A DNA stretch of 64,000 bases, taken from contig NC_034013.1 of the NCBI RefSeq assembly GCF_000346465.2, positions 14,700,486 through 14,764,485 of the forward strand. Direction: 5' to 3'. Made by a program: the position numbers and the translations under genes. How positions within the stretch are numbered: the first letter of the stretch is position 1; each line of letters starts with the position of its first letter. Below are positions 61,667 to 64,000 of this stretch, piece after piece. The notes under the pieces are model-generated. The model was given only the letters and a program-made list of their open reading frames with translations, made no database searches and had not been told where the DNA came from. Origin of the DNA: Prunus persica (lineage: Eukaryota > Streptophyta > Magnoliopsida > Rosales > Rosaceae).

Positions 61667-61743
61667 TTTCGTTAGAACTTGGCTTGGCAAAAAGTTTGTG
61701 TGTGCACTGTGCTATGATCCACTCTCACTTGGCTGTGTCTATC

Positions 61744-61751
61744 TTTAAATA
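61744..61751 (-). promoter_or_regulatory. TATA-like box of the small orphan gene
   Basis: TATTTAAA on the minus strand, preceded by CTC and placed about 80 bp before the ATG, with a plausible start near 61715. Confidence 0.5.
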
Positions 61752-61759
61752 GAGCTATT

Positions 61760-63250
61760 GGTAATTCAACGATTAAGAGAGACAGACAGCCTCCCTCCTC
61801 TCTCACTCATCCCCCGTTCGCTTAGCTGTTAAAGCATATAGACATTATAGCGTAGCAGCAGAGCCAGAAAGCCAGAGCCCTGTCTCTCTCTCTGCCTCTC
61901 TCTGTCTCTCTCTCTCATACGCCAACCCATAAGATAAAAACAAACCTTTTTTTCTTTTCACAAAGAATAAGGAATTGCATGGTTTTGCATAACTGGGTAA
62001 ATAGCCATTTGTCCTTGCATGTTTCCACTTGGCAGTTGGCACTTCACCACCTCACTCCCCTCCATGCAATCCATCAACAAAACTTGCTTTCGTTTTCTTT
62101 TATCTCTTCCTTTTTTACTGTAAAAAAGGAAAAAACGTTGCAAAAAAGGAAAAAACGTTGCTTTCTTCTCTGTTTTTACTTTCTTGCCATTGGTTTTTAT
62201 TTAGGGCATTTGGTGAGTGAAGTGAAAATACGATGTGCTGAAAAAGGATTTTGTATTAATTCGTTTTCAGCCAAAGCCTAGCAAGATCAGCAGCTATCAG
62301 AAACGATCTTGCCGCAGAGGAGATGAGCCAATCGAAAACAATGCTTCTGTGTATTCAAGTGATAATGATGAAAATGACCATTTGTTTTGGCTTACATTTT
62401 GAAATTATGGTCAAGGAGAAGTTAAGTTAACCTGACACCAAGTCAGTTGTGAGGATGGTCATGCCAAATAATCAAATTTCCATCTAATAGAATATATTTT
62501 TACTTACTTACTTAATTTGTTTGATGTGACCGTTACATTATATATAATTCATTTATATTATAATATGTGCATTTATTTAATAATTATATATAATTCATTT
62601 TATATTATAATATGTATATTTATTTAATAATATTATAAGTAACTTAAGTTCATATATATTATAATACATGTATTTATTTAATAATATTATAAGTAACTTA
62701 AGTTCATAAATATGAAGCTCATGTGACATCATAACCGGCATACTAATTAAAAAAAGTCTTATGTTTATCATAACAAAAAGAAGATAGAATAGAACCCCCC
62801 AAAAAAGCCAACTTCAATTACAGTACTGAAACATTAAATTTATAGCTAGGAGGACGAACTTAGGAAATGATAAAAGTAATTGAAAGAGGAAAGCAAAAAA
62901 GAAAAAATCTCTCTCCCGTCCGATGGCTTCCCACAAAGAGGCATTGAAGGAAGCAGGGGTTGTGATGACTTAAGGGAAGCTAGTGGCCCCAGGGAAGTCC
63001 CCACCAAACTTGGTTCCGGTGCCGACAATTGAGACGCCATGAAGTGTCTCGGACCATCATTCATGGCCTTTGATCCCAAGGCGTATATACAAAACTTGTT
63101 ATCCGCACTCTAAAAAAATTATCATGAACTATTGTCAATAACAATCCTTGAAATATATTATTCAAAATCTATGTACATTGATACATTATTATAGGTGCAT
63201 GTATTTTTACATTTAGTGTACACGGTTATATAATTATAATAACATACCTA
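61760..63250. other. Intergenic DNA, no gene seen
   Basis: It includes CT-rich simple sequence at 61880-61917, a 20-bp direct repeat of AAAAAAGGAAAAAACGTTG at about 62122-62160, and AT-rich direct repeats of about 60 bp between 62540 and 62710 (ATTTATTTAATAATATTATA recurring). No supported gene. Confidence 0.55.
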
Positions 63251-63257
63251 TTCGGTA

Positions 63258-63695
63258 ATTCCCTTCTAGTGAGAGACACCTTAGGGAGTCCACTAATGAA
63301 CTTTTTTCAACTATCTGAGTTGTCTATTTTTCAATTATTTATTCAAATATGAATATAAATTTGAAAATCATTAACACGTCGAGTTGTGACTATCAAATTA
63401 GATGAAACTTATGCTTCAAGAGAATACTAAAATGACACCAATTTAATTTAGCGGTTAATTGATTTCAGATTCAAGTGTTTGTGTGTGTGTGTGTTTTTTT
63501 TTTTTCATATATGATCTTTGAACACTAAAATGACAACAACTTAATTGAGTGGTAGTTGATTTTCAAATCCAAGTGTTTTTTAATAGATAATCTTTGAAGA
63601 AAAATAAAAAATTAAATGAATCAGATCATTGAAATACGATATGGAGCATACCACTTAAATAAGCTTATTTGATATATTCATTAATTGAAGCTTTT
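63258..63695. mobile_element. Foldback MITE, copy 4, diverged
   Basis: The left end TTCCCTTCTAGTGAGAGACACC matches the left end of the copy at 8586 (TTCCCTTCTATTGAGG). The interior keeps the order of family blocks (GCTTCAAGAGAATACTAAAAT, GATTTCAGATTCAAGTG) and the right end reads TAATTGAAGC. An internal block near 63450-63600 seems duplicated. Confidence 0.6.
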
Positions 63696-64000
63696 TGACC
63701 TAATCGAAATGCATATAGTAGTACAACCCTAATCTAATACGACTCAATTTGTCAGGCAGTTATCTCACCAAATGATAAAATTCTAAATATTTATTTTTTT
63801 TTGTTTCAAAGTTTGCAAATTATACATTTTCATCTATTTTCTTCTGGAGTTCAGAAATGCAATCACTCAAAATCACTTCGAGAGTTTGCAAATTATAAAT
63901 TTGCTAAAAGGCTTTAGTATGTTAAAAAATTTAGAGCTTGTAGGTCATGATTGGGAGCAATTCTAAAGTTAAGCGTTTGAATTCCCCTCCCTTAGGTACA

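Noticed and set aside
61667..61690. Eight extra residues on the small orphan protein
   Set aside because: The extension needs a TTG start; the ATG at 61666 has normal spacing from the TATA-like box.
62846..63079. 77-codon minus-strand frame as a protein
   Set aside because: No domain or family resemblance, and no splice partner. Left as intergenic.

Overview
This is eukaryotic nuclear DNA from a flowering plant, most likely a eudicot. The genes carry many GT-AG introns, are spaced several kb apart in AT-rich DNA, and include plant-only families: a BOR borate exporter, a Dof factor, a pantothenate kinase fused to a DUF89 phosphatase, and plant-type alpha-amylase remnants. The transposon families remind me of Rosaceae, but that is an impression and was not tested. 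A run of exactly 100 N (38743-38842) marks a scaffold gap.

Layout. 1-4015 (minus): 5' half of a BOR1-type boron transporter that runs off the left edge. 4.2-17 kb: gene-poor DNA with a hAT element, foldback MITEs, short Helitrons in tandem and a diverged ~2.5-kb direct duplication. 17.0-20.4 kb: two arrays of an unusual palindrome, GTATAGCCGNNCGGCTATAC, bracketing a decayed alpha-amylase gene and a second alpha-amylase 3' exon. 20.66-22.4 kb (plus): ISU-type mitochondrial Fe-S scaffold. 22.9-23.6 kb: hAT element with a Helitron nested in it. 25.25-33.1 kb (plus): 22-exon PANK2. 34.8-38.2 kb (plus): PWWP-domain nuclear protein with one coding exon. 39.5-40.1 kb (minus): mitochondrial ribosomal protein bL12m. 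42.4-43.9 kb (minus): two-exon Dof factor close to AtDof5.6/HCA2. 44-50 kb: intergenic DNA with a SINE that has target-site duplications and another MITE. 51.1-52.8 and 57.8-59.5 kb (minus): two nearly identical DUF2828 genes, with fragments of an unrecognised gene between them. 61.3-61.7 kb (minus): small orphan gene. 63.3-63.7 kb: a further MITE copy.

The genes do not form a pathway. ISU and bL12m both act in mitochondria and PANK2 starts CoA synthesis, but this looks like ordinary plant gene neighbourhood. The features most worth a second look are the two palindrome arrays, one of which ends about 300 bp upstream of the ISU start codon, and the DUF2828 pair. The pair has lost canonical MIDAS residues, is identical over its middle 312 residues, and carries an amplified TATA-like promoter minisatellite.

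Splice sites were placed by hand from GT/AG consensus and reading-frame continuity. Coding exons in the main genes join in frame. Non-coding leader exons are inferred.
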